From: Glacieibacterium frigidum
GTDB taxonomy: Bacteria; Pseudomonadota; Alphaproteobacteria; Sphingomonadales; Sphingomonadaceae
Assembly: GCF_007097155.1 (NCBI RefSeq)
Contig: NZ_VJWA01000002.1
Span: 558,001-622,000, forward strand
DNA: 64,000 bases
Direction: 5' to 3'
Below, one piece after another: positions 35,838 to 43,953 of the stretch; the stretch's first letter is position 1; each line of letters begins with the position of its first letter. The notes beneath the pieces were generated by a model, which was given only the letters and a program-made list of their open reading frames with translations, ran no database searches and was not told the DNA's origin. The position numbers were made by a program, and so were the translations under genes.

Positions 35838-36233
35838 ATGACAATGAGGCAAGCCATTTTCCCCGCCAACCGGCATGCCCTTTATCAGGAGCATCGCTAC
35901 TCGGCTGCGATACGCTCCGGCGACCTGCTGTTCGTGTCGGGCCAAGTTGGGAGCCGCGACGACGGGTCGCCCGAGCCTGATTTCGAGAGGCAGGTCGAAC
36001 TGGCCTTCGCCAACCTGAAAGCTGTTCTGGCCGCCGCGGGATGCACCTTCGACGACGTCGTGGACGTGACCACCTTCCACACCGACCCGCAAGCGCAGTT
36101 CGATACCGTGATGTCCGTCCGCGCCGCTGAGATCGGCGAGGCTCCGTATCCAAACTGGACCGCGGTGGGCGTCACCTGGCTTGCCGGCTTCGACTTCGAG
36201 ATTAAGGCGATCGCGCGGATCCCGACAGCCTGA
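35838..36233 (+). CDS. RidA-family protein
   Basis: The 131-residue product starts at ATG 35838 (GGAG-like site upstream). RidA pattern: SAAIRSGDLLFVSGQVGSRDDGSPEPDFERQVELAFANLKAVLAAAGCTFDDVVDVTTFHTD, with C-terminal FEIKAIARIP. It differs clearly from the other RidA at 31394, so the two are not a recent duplication. It probably acts on a reactive enamine or imine, or another unstable intermediate made by the preceding SDR. Confidence 0.87.
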   Translation: MTMRQAIFPANRHALYQEHRYSAAIRSGDLLFVSGQVGSRDDGSPEPDFERQVELAFANLKAVLAAAGCTFDDVVDVTTFHTDPQAQFDTVMSVRAAEIGEAPYPNWTAVGVTWLAGFDFEIKAIARIPTA

Positions 36234-36384
36234 ATCGATCGCGCCGGGTGCGGCATGGCGCCGGTCAGTCGGTCGCGTGCTGCGCGCGAAACGGCTCGCA
36301 TGCCGCTGTGGCAGGATTTCTGCTCAGGCGCCCGCTCGGTGTAATCAAGGCGGTCGCTAAATGCGCCTTTGAGAAGGTAGACGG

Positions 36385-37281
36385 ATGGATCGGATCGACG
36401 CGCTGCGCCTGCTGCTCGACGTGTCGGAGGCGGGCAGCTTCTCAAGCGTCGCCCGGCAGCGTGCGATTGCCACCTCGACTGTCGCGCTTGCCGTGAGCCA
36501 GCTCGAGGACGAGCTCAGAGTTCGCCTCCTGGTGCGCTCCACACGAAAGCTGGTGTTTACCCACGAGGGCGAACTGATGCTGGAGGACGCGCGTCGCATC
36601 GTGTCCGATTGGGATACCGCCGTGAGCGGACTGCGCGAGAATGGTCCACTCACCGGACCGATCCGGATAACAGCCACAAACGACTTCGGCCGGGTCCGAC
36701 TGCGTCCGCTTCTCGACAACTTCCAGGATCGCCATCCGGGGGTCGAAGTGACCCTGCTCCTCAGCGACAGTTCCATGGACCTGATCGAGGAGCATATCGA
36801 CCTGGCGATTAGGAGCGGACCGCTGCCGGACTCCGCAATGCGCGCACGGTTGCTGATCAGGGGGCCGCGCGTGGTGTGCGCGTCCCCCGACTACTGGCGC
36901 CGGACGGGCGTGCCGGCGCATCCGACCGAGCTCGCGGACCACAATTGCATCGTGCTCGCCCGGCCAGGAGCACCGCTGTCGGCGTGGCCGTTTCGCGATG
37001 CTGGCAAGCTTCTGAACGTCAAGGTGCGGGGCGACCGGCAGGCCAGCGACGGCGACGTACTCCGGGAATGGGGCGTGGCGGGGGCCGGGGTCATCTTCAA
37101 GAACCAGTGGGACATTCGCAAGGAACTCGCGGCAGGCACCCTCACGACGGCGCTGGATGGGTTTGTTCCTTGGCAGGTCGACCTGTTCGCCGTCCACGCG
37201 GGTGCGCCGCCAAGCCGGCGAGTTGCGGCGCTGATCGAATTTCTTGCAGATGCCCTGCGCGAAGGTTCTTCCCTGGAATGA
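36385..37281 (+). CDS. LysR-family transcriptional regulator
   Basis: The 298-residue product starts MDRIDALRLLLDVSEAGSFSSVARQ behind GAGAAGG. The HTH is in residues 4-65, and the effector domain has HIDLAIRSGPLPDSAMRARLL and PRVVCASPDYWRRTG, typical of the AaeR/CrgA group. It lies 150 nt after the RidA gene on the same strand and is convergent with the next LysR gene. Its target could be the SDR-RidA pair or a distant gene. Confidence 0.9.
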   Translation: MDRIDALRLLLDVSEAGSFSSVARQRAIATSTVALAVSQLEDELRVRLLVRSTRKLVFTHEGELMLEDARRIVSDWDTAVSGLRENGPLTGPIRITATNDFGRVRLRPLLDNFQDRHPGVEVTLLLSDSSMDLIEEHIDLAIRSGPLPDSAMRARLLIRGPRVVCASPDYWRRTGVPAHPTELADHNCIVLARPGAPLSAWPFRDAGKLLNVKVRGDRQASDGDVLREWGVAGAGVIFKNQWDIRKELAAGTLTTALDGFVPWQVDLFAVHAGAPPSRRVAALIEFLADALREGSSLE

Positions 37282-37319
37282 TCCAAATCTTAATTTCGCG
37301 GCAGGGCTTGGTGCTCGCG

Positions 37320-38255
37320 TCAAGGTGTGTCGCCAGCGCCGCGCGCCGGATCGTCGAAGCGCAGCGCCTTGGGTAATTCGGCCGCGAGGAAGTCCAGCAG
37401 CGCGCGAACTCCTGGCGGCACCCCCAGCCGGTAGGGGATCAGTACGGAGAAGGATGCGTCCATCACCCGCCAGTCCGGCAGTACCGGGACGAGTGAGCCG
37501 TCCTCGATCTCGCGGCGACAGATGTAGCCAGGTAGCGCCGCTATCCCGAGATTGGCGCAGGTGGCCATCTTCAGCGATACCATACTGTTGGTTCGGAAGC
37601 GGGGCGTCAGCGGGACGGAACGTGTCTCGTGCCCCGGTCTGGTCAACTGCCAGACTGTCATGCCAGGTCGCGAGAGGGCGAGCGCCGTTTGCCGCTCGAG
37701 CTCACCCGGTTCGGTGGGTGCACCCATGTCCTTCAAGTACCGGGCACCTGCGAAAAGGATCCACGGAGCCTTCGCAATGTGCCGTTGGATCAGCGACGAG
37801 TCGGCAAGTGCGGAATTGTGGCCGCGTATCGCGACGTCGAAACCTTCGGCGATGATGTCGACTATGCGATCGGTTGCCTCCTCCGTTATTCGCACCTTTG
37901 GATGGCGGGCGAGGAACGCCGGGAGGAGATCGCACAGGACGTATTCCGAGAGCTCGGTCGTGGTCGTAACCCGGATCACGCCGCTTGGCTCCTTGAGTCC
38001 GCTCCGGATCACTTCCTCGACCTTCGCCGCGTTCGCGATCAGGTCGCTTGCATGCCGATAGAACTCCTCTCCAGTCTGAGTGAGCGCAACCTGGCGCGAT
38101 GTGCGGTTCAGCAGCCTGACGCCCAGTGCAAGCTCGAGCTCGCCAATCCGGTGGCTGAGCGTGGACTTCGGAAGATCGAGCTTCCTCGCGGCTGAAGCGA
38201 AGCCGCCCTGATCGACCACTTGGACGAAGTAGTAGGCGTCGGACAGATTCAGCAT
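37320..38255 (-). CDS. LysR-family transcriptional regulator
   Basis: From ATG 38255 (MLNLSDAYYFVQVVDQGGFASAARKLDLPKSTLSHRI) the product has 311 residues. The longer frame adds an N-terminal stretch unlike LysR proteins. The effector domain contains VDIIAEGFDVAIRGHNSALADSSLIQRHIAKAPWILFAGARYL. It is divergent from the Tat-exported epoxide hydrolase gene, and the 319-nt region between holds the best copy of the recurrent palindrome. It is therefore the main candidate for the protein that binds this element. Confidence 0.9.
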   Translation of the reverse strand: MLNLSDAYYFVQVVDQGGFASAARKLDLPKSTLSHRIGELELALGVRLLNRTSRQVALTQTGEEFYRHASDLIANAAKVEEVIRSGLKEPSGVIRVTTTTELSEYVLCDLLPAFLARHPKVRITEEATDRIVDIIAEGFDVAIRGHNSALADSSLIQRHIAKAPWILFAGARYLKDMGAPTEPGELERQTALALSRPGMTVWQLTRPGHETRSVPLTPRFRTNSMVSLKMATCANLGIAALPGYICRREIEDGSLVPVLPDWRVMDASFSVLIPYRLGVPPGVRALLDFLAAELPKALRFDDPARGAGDTP

Positions 38256-38574
38256 CCCGAGTCTCCAGGCAGCCAGCGCTGTTTTGACACCCGACCTCGG
38301 TGTCCTCTTACCTCTATCCAAGCCGCAGTTGCCGGCTCTCAGCTTCTCCGCAGCACCCTGACGTGGATACAGCCACGGCTAGCATCGATCCGCAACAAGC
38401 GGACGTCCACGGTCTTGAACGCAGCGTTCAAATCATTGCCGGAACGACCAGCGTCGCCACGGGTCATCAGACCGGACCGTACGGGCGAACTGATGCCCGA
38501 ACTCAATCGATCCAGGCGCAGCGCCGATCCATCGCGATCGTCGGGCGCGCCTCGAAATCGCGGGGGAACACTGC
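38256..38574. other. LysR/epoxide hydrolase divergent promoter region
   Basis: No gene is seen in these 319 nt. The notable element is the perfect palindrome at 38415-38431, roughly central. Short frames on both strands have no ribosome site. Confidence 0.5.
38415..38443 (+). promoter_or_regulatory. Recurrent palindromic element, copy D (perfect)
   Basis: TTGAACGCAGCGTTCAA is a perfect 17-bp palindrome around a central A, followed after 7 nt by CCGGA. It matches the pattern TTGRAYGCAKCKTYCAA shared with the copies at 17734, 34047 and 40003. It lies between a LysR gene and the epoxide hydrolase gene, 144 nt before the hydrolase ATG. The pattern fits a LysR-type recognition site. Confidence 0.6.
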
Positions 38575-39897
38575 ATGAAACCGATCTTCGCACGGGCCGA
38601 CGCTTCGGACGACCCGCCGTCGCGCAGGCATCAACTGCTCTCGCGCCGGGCCATCCTCGGCGCGGCCGCGGCAAGTGCTGCGATCCCGATCTTCGCCGAC
38701 GCCGTCCACGCCGCGCAACAGTCTCCGCTGCGCGCCCAGAACGAAGTAATTGCGCCGTTCCGCATCTCTATACCGCAGGAGGAGCTCGATGGACTTCGCT
38801 CCCGGTTGCGCCTGACGCGCTGGCCTGAGACCGAAACGGTTCGGGACTGGTCGCAAGGCGTACCGCTGATCAAGGCGAAGGCTCTGATCGACGCCTGGAG
38901 CCGCCACGACTGGCGCGCGTTCGAGCGGCGCGTAAACCAGCTGCCGCAGTTCCTCACCAGCATCGACGGACTGGACATCCACTTCATCCATGTGCGCTCA
39001 CGGCATCCCGGAGCCCTGCCGATCCTGCTCACCCACGGCTGGCCCGGATCGTTTGCGGAGTTCCTGGATTGCATCGGTCCGCTGACTGACCCGGTCCGCC
39101 ATGGCGGACGGCCGGAGGATGCATTCGACGTCGTCATCCCATCGCTGCCCGGCTACGGCTTTTCGGGCAAGCCGACGGCGCCAGGTTGGAACGTCGACCG
39201 GACGGCCTCGGCGTGGGGCAAGCTGATGAAACGCCTCGGCTACACGCGCTGGGTGGCGCAGGGCGGCGACTGGGGCGCGAGCGTGACGACTACACTCGGC
39301 AAGATGCGGCCCGAGGGACTCATCGGCATCCATCTCAACTGGGCCTTCGTATTTCCGGAGAGCATCCCCGCCGATCTCGACACGGTTCCACCAGGCCTGT
39401 CGGCAGAGGAGATGCGGGCGGTCGAGCAGGCGCGGGTCTTTCGGACGCAGGGGATCGGCTACTTCAAGGAGATGTCTACCAAGCCCCAGACGATGGGCTA
39501 CGGGCTGCTGGACTCGCCGGTCGCGCTCGCGACCTTCATCTACGAAAAGTTCCAGACTTGGTCGGACAACGAGGGGGATCCGGAGCAGGCGCTGACCATG
39601 ACGGCGATGCTCGACGACATCTCGCTCTACTGGTTCACCCGCAGCGGCGCTTCGGCAGGACGCTTCTACTGGGAGAACCCCGGAAACAGCTTCGCGGGGC
39701 CCCGGATCGAGCTGCCCGTCGCGGTTAGCGTCTTCCCGCGCGAGATCTACCAGGTTCCGCGCAGCTGGGCCGAGCAGACGTTCCCGAAGTTGATCCACTT
39801 CAACGAGTTGGACCGCGGCGGGCACTTTGCCGCGATGGAGCAGCCGAGCCTGTTCACGGCCGAGTTGCGGAAGGCGTTCGCAACGCTGCGACGGTGA
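38575..39897 (+). CDS. Epoxide hydrolase, exported, alpha/beta-hydrolase fold
   Basis: The product is 440 residues. The N-terminus carries a twin-arginine signal (SRRAILGAAAASAAIPIFADAVHA), so export via Tat is predicted. The EHN domain follows (FRISIPQEELDGLRSRLRLTRWPETE). The hydrolase core has HGWPGSFAEF (oxyanion), the nucleophile Asp near residue 231 in QGGDWGA and the catalytic His near residue 415 in GGHFAAMEQP. It resembles juvenile-hormone-type epoxide hydrolases. It should open epoxides in the periplasm and is probably controlled by the divergent LysR through copy D. Confidence 0.92.
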   Translation: MKPIFARADASDDPPSRRHQLLSRRAILGAAAASAAIPIFADAVHAAQQSPLRAQNEVIAPFRISIPQEELDGLRSRLRLTRWPETETVRDWSQGVPLIKAKALIDAWSRHDWRAFERRVNQLPQFLTSIDGLDIHFIHVRSRHPGALPILLTHGWPGSFAEFLDCIGPLTDPVRHGGRPEDAFDVVIPSLPGYGFSGKPTAPGWNVDRTASAWGKLMKRLGYTRWVAQGGDWGASVTTTLGKMRPEGLIGIHLNWAFVFPESIPADLDTVPPGLSAEEMRAVEQARVFRTQGIGYFKEMSTKPQTMGYGLLDSPVALATFIYEKFQTWSDNEGDPEQALTMTAMLDDISLYWFTRSGASAGRFYWENPGNSFAGPRIELPVAVSVFPREIYQVPRSWAEQTFPKLIHFNELDRGGHFAAMEQPSLFTAELRKAFATLRR

Positions 39898-40138
39898 GGC
39901 GGGGAGCGGGCGCAGCAATTACGTCAACTCTGCAGGGCATTCTTCCAGGACAAGGCAGCTACGCCAAGCAAACGCGCCGTCGACAAAAAATCGTCTGGTA
40001 TCTTGGACGCATCTTCCAACGTCCTACCGGAACACTTGTTGAGACGGATGGTCTCGCACGATTAGTAAGCTGCGTCCCGAGTTTCACCCCCACTCTACTC
40101 GTTGAGCAACGGATGCCAAGAATCTGCCGGAGTGTTCG
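39898..40138. other. Intergenic leader region
   Basis: The gap after the epoxide hydrolase gene holds recurrent palindromic copy E and then the small frame that starts at 40139. I see no other gene. A poly-A run (40 nt before copy E's end, CGACAAAAAATCG) is conspicuous, but no terminator hairpin is clear. Confidence 0.4.
40003..40033 (+). promoter_or_regulatory. Recurrent palindromic element, copy E
   Basis: TTGGACGCATCTTCCAA keeps both 5-bp arms of the palindrome and is followed after 7 nt by CCGGAAC, as in copy D. It lies 120 nt before the small frame at 40139 and 209 nt before the SDR gene. The distance to 40139 matches that of copy B to its gene (118 nt). Confidence 0.5.
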
Positions 40139-40231
40139 ATGATCTCGAAAGATCTTTTCGAAAGGGTGGGGATTATTTCTGCGGCGCTGCTGCTGCACAT
40201 CGGACGGGCAATGATCGAAGTGATGGCATGA
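40139..40231 (+). CDS. Small leader ORF coupled to SDR gene
   Basis: A 30-codon frame (MISKDLFERVGIISAALLLH...) begins at ATG 40139 with GGAG at a proper distance (40129-40132). Its TGA overlaps the ATG of the SDR gene (ATGA). The middle is hydrophobic. It could be a leader peptide that couples translation, a small membrane protein, or the remnant of a larger gene. There is no homology evidence; the ribosome site, stop/start overlap and position after copy E are the support. Confidence 0.35.
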   Translation: MISKDLFERVGIISAALLLHIGRAMIEVMA

Positions 40232-41013
40232 ACATCGATTTTACCGACAAACGAGTACTCGTGACCGGTTCCACGGCCGGGATCGGCTTCGCCGCCGCAA
40301 AGGGTTTCTTGGCCGCAGGCGCTAGCGTCGTCATCAACGGCCGCAGCGAGGATAGCGTCGAGGCTGCTGTCGCATTCCTCCGCAAGGTGAGACCGAAGGT
40401 CGACGGCTTTGCCGGTGACCTCGGCACCGCCAAGGCCTACGAGCGTTTGGTCGCGCGGCACCCCGACTTCGACGTACTCGTCAACAATATCGGCGTCTAC
40501 GGGCCCCAGGACTTCTTTGTCACGCCCGACAGCGAATGGGACAGGTTCTTTCAGACCAACGTGATGTCGGGTGTCCGGCTCTCCCGCGCCTATGCACCCG
40601 GAATGGTCGACCGGGGCTGGGGTCGGATCGTCTTCATCTCGTCGGAATCGGCGGTAAACATCCCTGCCGACATGATCCACTACGGCTTCACCAAGACCAG
40701 CCAGCTGGCGATCTCGCGCGGCCTGGCCAAGCGGCTCGCCGGAACCGGGGTCACCGTGAACGCCGTGCTGCCCGGCCCGACCCTGTCCGAAGGCGTCGCC
40801 GGCATGCTCACGGCGGGCAACACGTCCGGCGACAGCGTCGAGCAGATCGCAGCCAGCTTCATCGCCGAGCATCGCAGCTCGTCGATCATCCGACGCGCCG
40901 CCACGGTCGACGAGGTCGCCAACATGATCCTCTACGTCAGCTCGGCGCAGGCCTCCGCGACAACCGGCGCCGCGCTACGCGTCGACGGCGGTGTCGTCGA
41001 CAGCATCGTGTGA
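40228..41013 (+). CDS. Short-chain dehydrogenase/reductase
   Basis: From ATG 40228 (MNIDFTDKRVLVTGSTAGIGFAAAKGFL) the product has 261 residues. Motifs: TGSTAGIG, VNNIGVYGP in place of NNAG, catalytic Ser in FISSESAVNIPADMIHYGFTKTSQ (Tyr-x-x-x-Lys) and LRVDGGVVDSIV at the C-terminus. The longer upstream frame is in a different register from the small leader ORF and lacks a ribosome site. It precedes nitroreductase and tautomerase genes and may form an operon with them. Confidence 0.88.
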   Translation: MNIDFTDKRVLVTGSTAGIGFAAAKGFLAAGASVVINGRSEDSVEAAVAFLRKVRPKVDGFAGDLGTAKAYERLVARHPDFDVLVNNIGVYGPQDFFVTPDSEWDRFFQTNVMSGVRLSRAYAPGMVDRGWGRIVFISSESAVNIPADMIHYGFTKTSQLAISRGLAKRLAGTGVTVNAVLPGPTLSEGVAGMLTAGNTSGDSVEQIAASFIAEHRSSSIIRRAATVDEVANMILYVSSAQASATTGAALRVDGGVVDSIV

Positions 41014-41074
41014 GCACTGGTCTCTGCTGACCTAAACCACCGAACATCAAAACTTCAATTAGGAAGGAAATGAA

Positions 41075-41689
41075 ATGACCGACGTCATCACTGCCATCGA
41101 GGAGCGCCGCACGACCGTCCTCTTCGACACGACGCGCGACATCGAGGACGCGCAGGTCACCGAACTCGTTCGCCTGGCCACGCGCGCGCCGACCTCGTTC
41201 AACCTGCAGAACTGGCGTTTCATTGCCGTACGCACGCCCGACGCCAAAGCACGCTTGCGCGCGGTTGCCTGGGACCAGGCAAAGATCACCGAGGCTGCAG
41301 TGACCTTCATCATTATCGGCACGCTTGCTGATGAACAGACCCTGCCAGCTCGGCTAGCGCCTGCGGTCGAAGCCGGGATCATGCCTGCGCAGATGGTTGA
41401 TGGCTGGGTCGGCGCCGCCGGCAGCCTGTACAAGGACCAACCCTGGCGTCAGCGCGACGAGGCGGTCCGGACCGCAACGCTCGGGGCAACGACGCTTATG
41501 CTCGCCGCGCATGGCATGGGACTGGGTGCGGGACCGATGATCGGCTTCGACCCCGAGGCGGTGGCGAGCGAGTTCGGCCTGGCCAACAACGAGATCCCCG
41601 CGATGCTTGTGGCGGTTGGCTACGGCACGCCGGAGAACTGGCCGCAGAAGCCGCGCCGCCCGCTGGAGCAAGTTCTCAGCTTGGTTTGA
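41075..41689 (+). CDS. Nitroreductase-family FMN oxidoreductase
   Basis: The 204-residue product starts behind AGGAAGG. Nitroreductase features: IEERRTTVLFD with the FMN-phosphate-binding arginines, RLATRAPTSFNLQNWRFIAV, a central helix, ATTLMLAAHGMGLGAGPMIGFDPE and MLVAVGYGTPENWPQKPRRPLEQV. It should reduce nitroaromatics or quinones with NAD(P)H. It is followed 12 nt later by a tautomerase gene, so the pair is one operon. Confidence 0.9.
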   Translation: MTDVITAIEERRTTVLFDTTRDIEDAQVTELVRLATRAPTSFNLQNWRFIAVRTPDAKARLRAVAWDQAKITEAAVTFIIIGTLADEQTLPARLAPAVEAGIMPAQMVDGWVGAAGSLYKDQPWRQRDEAVRTATLGATTLMLAAHGMGLGAGPMIGFDPEAVASEFGLANNEIPAMLVAVGYGTPENWPQKPRRPLEQVLSLV

Positions 41690-41701
41690 CAGGAGGGATC
41701 G

Positions 41702-41938
41702 ATGCCGCATGTTATTGTAAAATTCTACTCCGGCCGCAGCGACGAGGAGAAGCGGGTCATGGCAGATGCCATGGCAGCGACCCTCCACGAAACCATGGGC
41801 TACGAGGTAGGCAACGTATCCGTCTCGGTCGAGGAGGTAGAGAAGGCGGACTGGATGGGGAAGGTCTACGAACCGGACATTGTCCAGCGCCAGGACCAGT
41901 TGGTGAAGCGGCCGGGTTACGGCCACCTTGCTGGATGA
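41702..41938 (+). CDS. Tautomerase, 4-oxalocrotonate tautomerase superfamily (PptA-like)
   Basis: The 78-residue protein begins MPHVIVKFYSGRSDEEKRVMADAM, with the N-terminal Pro1 base exposed after Met removal. The pattern with WMGKVYEPDIVQRQDQLVKRPGY resembles YdcE/PptA tautomerases. It would interconvert keto and enol forms, perhaps of a quinone or phenylpyruvate-like product of the preceding nitroreductase. The assignment to the family is firm; the substrate is unknown. Confidence 0.88.
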   Translation: MPHVIVKFYSGRSDEEKRVMADAMAATLHETMGYEVGNVSVSVEEVEKADWMGKVYEPDIVQRQDQLVKRPGYGHLAG

Positions 41939-42016
41939 GCTAGGCCGCTATGGTGGCCCGTGCCGTGACGGATCGGATCCGGCTCAGCACGGGCGTCATT
42001 TCTAACGTGACGAAGA

Positions 42017-42047
42017 TTCGGCCAACATGTCTGGACGCTGCACCGCG
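42017..42047 (-). promoter_or_regulatory. Degenerate copy C of the recurrent element
   Basis: On the minus strand this reads as a 12-of-17 match to the recurrent palindrome (TGCAGCGTCCA half conserved), with CCGAA after 9 nt. It is inverted relative to the other copies and lies about 180 nt upstream of the LysR pseudogene. A decayed LysR-target divergent region is the simplest reading. Confidence 0.35.
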
Positions 42048-42224
42048 CGTCCAGCATTCCGCCAGAACTGCGGAGATTTTCGCGATCATGGTTCGAACGC
42101 TAGCGATACCCAGATCGCATCGAGTTATGAACTGCCACGCCAGGTGACGCGATCGTGACGACGCGGGCGCGTAGGCGGCAGACTGCTCCCGGGATGCGAT
42201 GGCCGATGGCGCGCCGCAGGGTGA

Positions 42225-42708
42225 GTAACTCGCCATCAACAGATATCCGGATCGGCGACCTGCCAGACTCCAGCCTGATCGCCACTCGGGTCAGCCAGAC
42301 TGGCTTCGTGCTGTGCAATTCACCAGAGTATCTGGCTACCAACTGGGCGCCAGTGCACCTGGACGGCCTCCACCGCCACATCTTTAGCTATGTTTACACA
42401 CGGCACGGCAGTTCGCTTAAACTAACGCTTCCTGATCGGTGGCGTCGCAAGGATCATGAACCTTTCATCGCGTATGACGGGGGACGATGGTGAGGCGCTT
42501 GTCGGCGCTGGCGCGCGATCGGCCGGCCTAGTGATGGCCGACGAATGATTAATGGAGCAGCACCTCGCGGATGGCAGTCTTGTCCGAGTGTTGCGCGTTC
42601 GAGAAGCCGCTCGTCCCGGACACCGTCGTCCAACTGCCGACCTGAAACCCTTTGCCGGCCGCTCGAGCGCTTACCGTCGTGCTTCGTCGCCGCCTAGCAG
42701 GTGACGCA
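42225..42708 (+). pseudogene. LysR-family regulator pseudogene (effector domain remnant)
   Basis: One frame reads STDIRIGDLPDSSLIATRVS followed by GFVLCNSPEYLATNWAPVHLDGLHRH, a clear LysR effector-domain sequence, and ends at a stop at 42491-42493. Another frame then continues the same protein: GDDGEALVGAGARSAGLVMADE, a TGA at 42546, then LMEQHLADGSLVRVL. So there is at least one frameshift and one in-frame stop. The DNA-binding N-terminus is missing. It probably once controlled a neighbouring gene. Codon-level decay suggests a relic, not a sequencing error alone. Confidence 0.75.
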
Positions 42709-42937
42709 GCCCGAACATGTCTCATGAAGTAAGCCGCGCTGGGTCGGGCAACACGTCACCTGTTTCGGACGGACGCCTACTGTCGAGACTGCGCACGGGT
42801 GGCTGATGTTCCAAGCATCGATTTCGCCTCGGGATCAGGCTCGGAAGCTCGCCGCACGCCGTTACAGACTGCGCCCCCCGAATCGCAGTTCGCGACGCGG
42901 GTATCGAGATGGCCTCTGCAATACAGGAGGTTATCCA
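42709..42937. other. Leader region of parB
   Basis: The gap between the LysR relic and the parB start holds no supported gene. The upstream extension of the parB frame (from 42806) is arginine-rich and lacks a ribosome site, whereas AGGAGG at 42925-42930 fixes the start at 42938. Confidence 0.45.
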
Positions 42938-43837
42938 ATGTCTCTCCCTACCAAAACCATCGACGAACTGAAGAACATGATCGACGAGGCTCGTGCCGAT
43001 CCCGTCACGTCGTCTGAGCCTGCCAAGCCTGAGCTGGTGAAGTTGTTTTGGGTGAAACCGCACCAGTGCACCGTCTGGAGTGGCAACACGCGCGATGTGT
43101 CCTCAATGGATGCCGCTCGGTTCGACGCGCTCAAGGCTTCGATCATGGCAAAGGGTCAGCAGATCGCTGTCATCGGACGGCGGATCGGCACATCGAATGA
43201 CATCGAGGTCATCGCAGGTGCCCGTCGCGTCGCGGTGCAGAAGGACCTCGCTCGCAACAACCCGGATGTCATGATCTTTGTCGATGTCCGCGAGATGGAC
43301 GACGCGGCGGCTTACGCGCTCGTGGCGGCCGAGAACGAGGGCCGGCAGGCGTTCGTCCCGATCGAGTCTGCGCGCTTCTACAAGCACGCTCTGCAGGCCG
43401 GGACCTACAGGGACCAGACGACGCTTGCCGATGCCCTCGGCCTCCACAAGGCCACCGTTGGGCGTACCCTCGCGATCCTCGACCTGCCGCACGAGGTGCT
43501 CAACAAGGTCGTCGATCCGCGCGCCATCTCGGCGGCACAGGCCAGCAAGTTCATGACGCACTGGAACGACGAGACGTCGCAGCTGGTCATGGAAGCCTGC
43601 CTCGCTTCGCTGAAGCCGGCGAACGCGGCGGCTACGTTCAAGGCGGTCTTCGCGTCGGTCGACCAGACGAAGTCGCGGAACGAGTTGCAGACCATCGACG
43701 GTGCGATCATCGGCACGCTGCGCAGCACGAAGGCGGGGCTGAAGATCGAGCTGAACCCGGCTGCCGACGCCGTCGAACTCGACGACATCGTGGCGTCAAT
43801 CCGCAGCCGCATCCTCGAACTCCGTACGCCGAACTAA
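42938..43837 (+). CDS. parB: ParB/RepB-family partition protein, orphan
   Basis: The 299-residue product starts at ATG 42938 behind AGGAGG. A ParB N-terminal domain is at residues 50-135: FWVKPHQCTVWSGNTRD, FDALKASIMAKGQQIAVIGRRI, then DIEVIAGARRVAVQKDLARNN, the GxRR-type motif of RepB/ParB proteins. The HTH domain follows (TYRDQTTLADALGLHKATVGRTLAILDLPHEVLNKVVDPRAISAAQASKF). There is no parA/repA next to it. A perfect GTT-N4-GC-N4-AAC palindrome lies 14 nt after its stop, and two more lie in the relaxase gene. It fits RepB-type proteins of alphaproteobacterial plasmids or integrative elements. Confidence 0.88.
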   Translation: MSLPTKTIDELKNMIDEARADPVTSSEPAKPELVKLFWVKPHQCTVWSGNTRDVSSMDAARFDALKASIMAKGQQIAVIGRRIGTSNDIEVIAGARRVAVQKDLARNNPDVMIFVDVREMDDAAAYALVAAENEGRQAFVPIESARFYKHALQAGTYRDQTTLADALGLHKATVGRTLAILDLPHEVLNKVVDPRAISAAQASKFMTHWNDETSQLVMEACLASLKPANAAATFKAVFASVDQTKSRNELQTIDGAIIGTLRSTKAGLKIELNPAADAVELDDIVASIRSRILELRTPN

Positions 43838-43843
43838 CCGAAG

Positions 43844-43873
43844 GCGGGCGGTTGCGCGCGCGCAACCGCCCGC
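43844..43873. repeat. Thirty-bp perfect palindrome containing parS-like site 1
   Basis: The whole 30 bp is a perfect palindrome. Its core GTTGCGCGCGCGCAAC (43851-43866) matches the repABC centromere pattern GTT-N4-GC-N4-AAC exactly. It starts 7 nt after the parB stop codon. The hairpin could also act as a terminator, but there is no U-tract. Two further copies of the 16-mer at 45366 and 45627 favour a binding-site role. Confidence 0.7.
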
Positions 43874-43874
43874 T

Positions 43875-43895
43875 GCTGGCCGGTTCAAGGCCAGC
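43875..43895 (+). terminator. Hairpin after parB
   Basis: GCTGGCC-GGTTCAA-GGCCAGC forms a 7-bp stem with a 7-nt loop directly after the parS-like palindrome. Together they make two adjacent hairpins downstream of parB. No U-run follows, so factor-independent termination is doubtful. Confidence 0.3.
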
Positions 43896-43953
43896 GACGA
43901 AATACGCAGCAGCAATTGGAAGAGCAGGGAGAAGGCAGGTTTGAGAGGGTAGT

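Noticed and set aside
43844-43873. Simple intrinsic terminator after parB
   Set aside because: No U-tract follows, and the 16-bp core recurs twice inside the relaxase gene, which favours a ParB site.
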